Part shown: positions 63,940 through 64,000 of the stretch, one piece after another | Layout of the letters: every line of letters begins with the position of its first letter | Position numbering within the stretch: position 1 is the stretch's first letter | DNA from: Streptomyces akebiae | GTDB taxonomy: Bacteria > Actinomycetota > Actinomycetes > Streptomycetales > Streptomycetaceae | NCBI RefSeq assembly: GCF_019599145.1 | Contig: NZ_CP080647.1 | Coordinates: 4,092,001-4,156,000 of the forward strand | Reading direction: 5' to 3' | DNA: 64,000 nt | Program-made: the position numbers and the translations under genes | The notes under the pieces: model-generated | Seen by the model: the letters and a program-made list of their open reading frames with translations, nothing else | Databases searched by the model: none | Told to the model about the DNA's origin: nothing

Positions 63940-64000
63940 TCAGCCGAACAGCCGGTCCAGCACGACCGCGATCCCGTCGTCCTCGTTGGAGAGGGTCACC
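63940..64000 (-). CDS. C-terminus of a HAD-superfamily (Cof-type) hydrolase
   Basis: Only the last 20 codons are inside the window: the frame reads VTLSNEDDGIAVVLDRLFG then TGA at 63940-63942. The segment SNEDDGIAVVLDRLF is the usual end of Cof/HAD-IIB phosphatases in actinomycetes. The catalytic part lies beyond the window, so the assignment is tentative. Confidence 0.6.
   Translation of the reverse strand, partial: VTLSNEDDGIAVVLDRLFG

Overview
The window is chromosomal DNA from a Streptomyces or very close relative. The evidence is the very high G+C content, frequent GTG (and one TTG) starts, many secreted lipoproteins with a lipobox, the block tRNA-Trp/secE/nusG/rplK/rplA next to aspC, add and murB, a second incomplete nuo cluster next to korAB, and a cyclic-di-AMP riboswitch ahead of a LysM cell-wall hydrolase. 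No phage, integrase, transposase gene or CRISPR array is visible.

Positions 1-17900 are core genome. On the minus strand lie two tandem LppX-like lipoproteins, rplA, rplK, nusG, secE and tRNA-Trp. aspC and add follow on the plus strand, meeting murB tail to tail at a long palindrome. Next come two MaoC-fold dehydratase subunits, rpmG, tRNA-Met and tRNA-Thr, a cytosine-deaminase-like amidohydrolase, another lipoprotein, an NAD-binding protein, tRNA-Tyr, a YajQ-type protein, a small GlsB-type membrane protein, an APC permease, YccF and HtpX.

Positions 18000-38500 carry an energy module. A ten-gene minus-strand complex I operon encodes NuoA, B, C, H, I, J, K, L, M and N and lacks nuoD, E, F and G. 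Its NuoC has a long disordered tail built partly from 93-bp repeats. Divergent from it are two paralogous sensor kinases, a LuxR-type response regulator, and korA-korB for a 2-oxoacid:ferredoxin oxidoreductase. An HxlR regulator divergent from a quinone-reductase-like SDR, and rarD, follow.

Positions 39786-54953 are the most unusual part: two divergent gene strings that together look like a type IV secretion machine. The minus string has a bifunctional transglycosylase/M23 endopeptidase, a lipoprotein, a large protein with a disordered middle and TPR-like end, and a coupled Pro/Ala-rich ORF. The plus string has a degenerate P-loop-like protein, two VirB2-like small membrane proteins, a VirB8-like candidate, a VirB6/TrbL-like protein, an SCO6880-type protein, a VirB4-like ATPase, a VirD4-like coupling ATPase, a 27-codon ORF and a DUF4913 protein. 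No relaxase, integrase or replication gene accompanies them.

Positions 55000-64000 return to core-type genes: an amidase, an FMN reductase whose gene contains an intergenic-type repeat, an ABC exporter downstream of a LolA-like protein, a polyprenyl synthetase, the riboswitch-controlled LysM/transglycosylase, and the end of a HAD hydrolase. Several intergenic stretches hold short tandem repeats or members of a dispersed palindromic repeat family.
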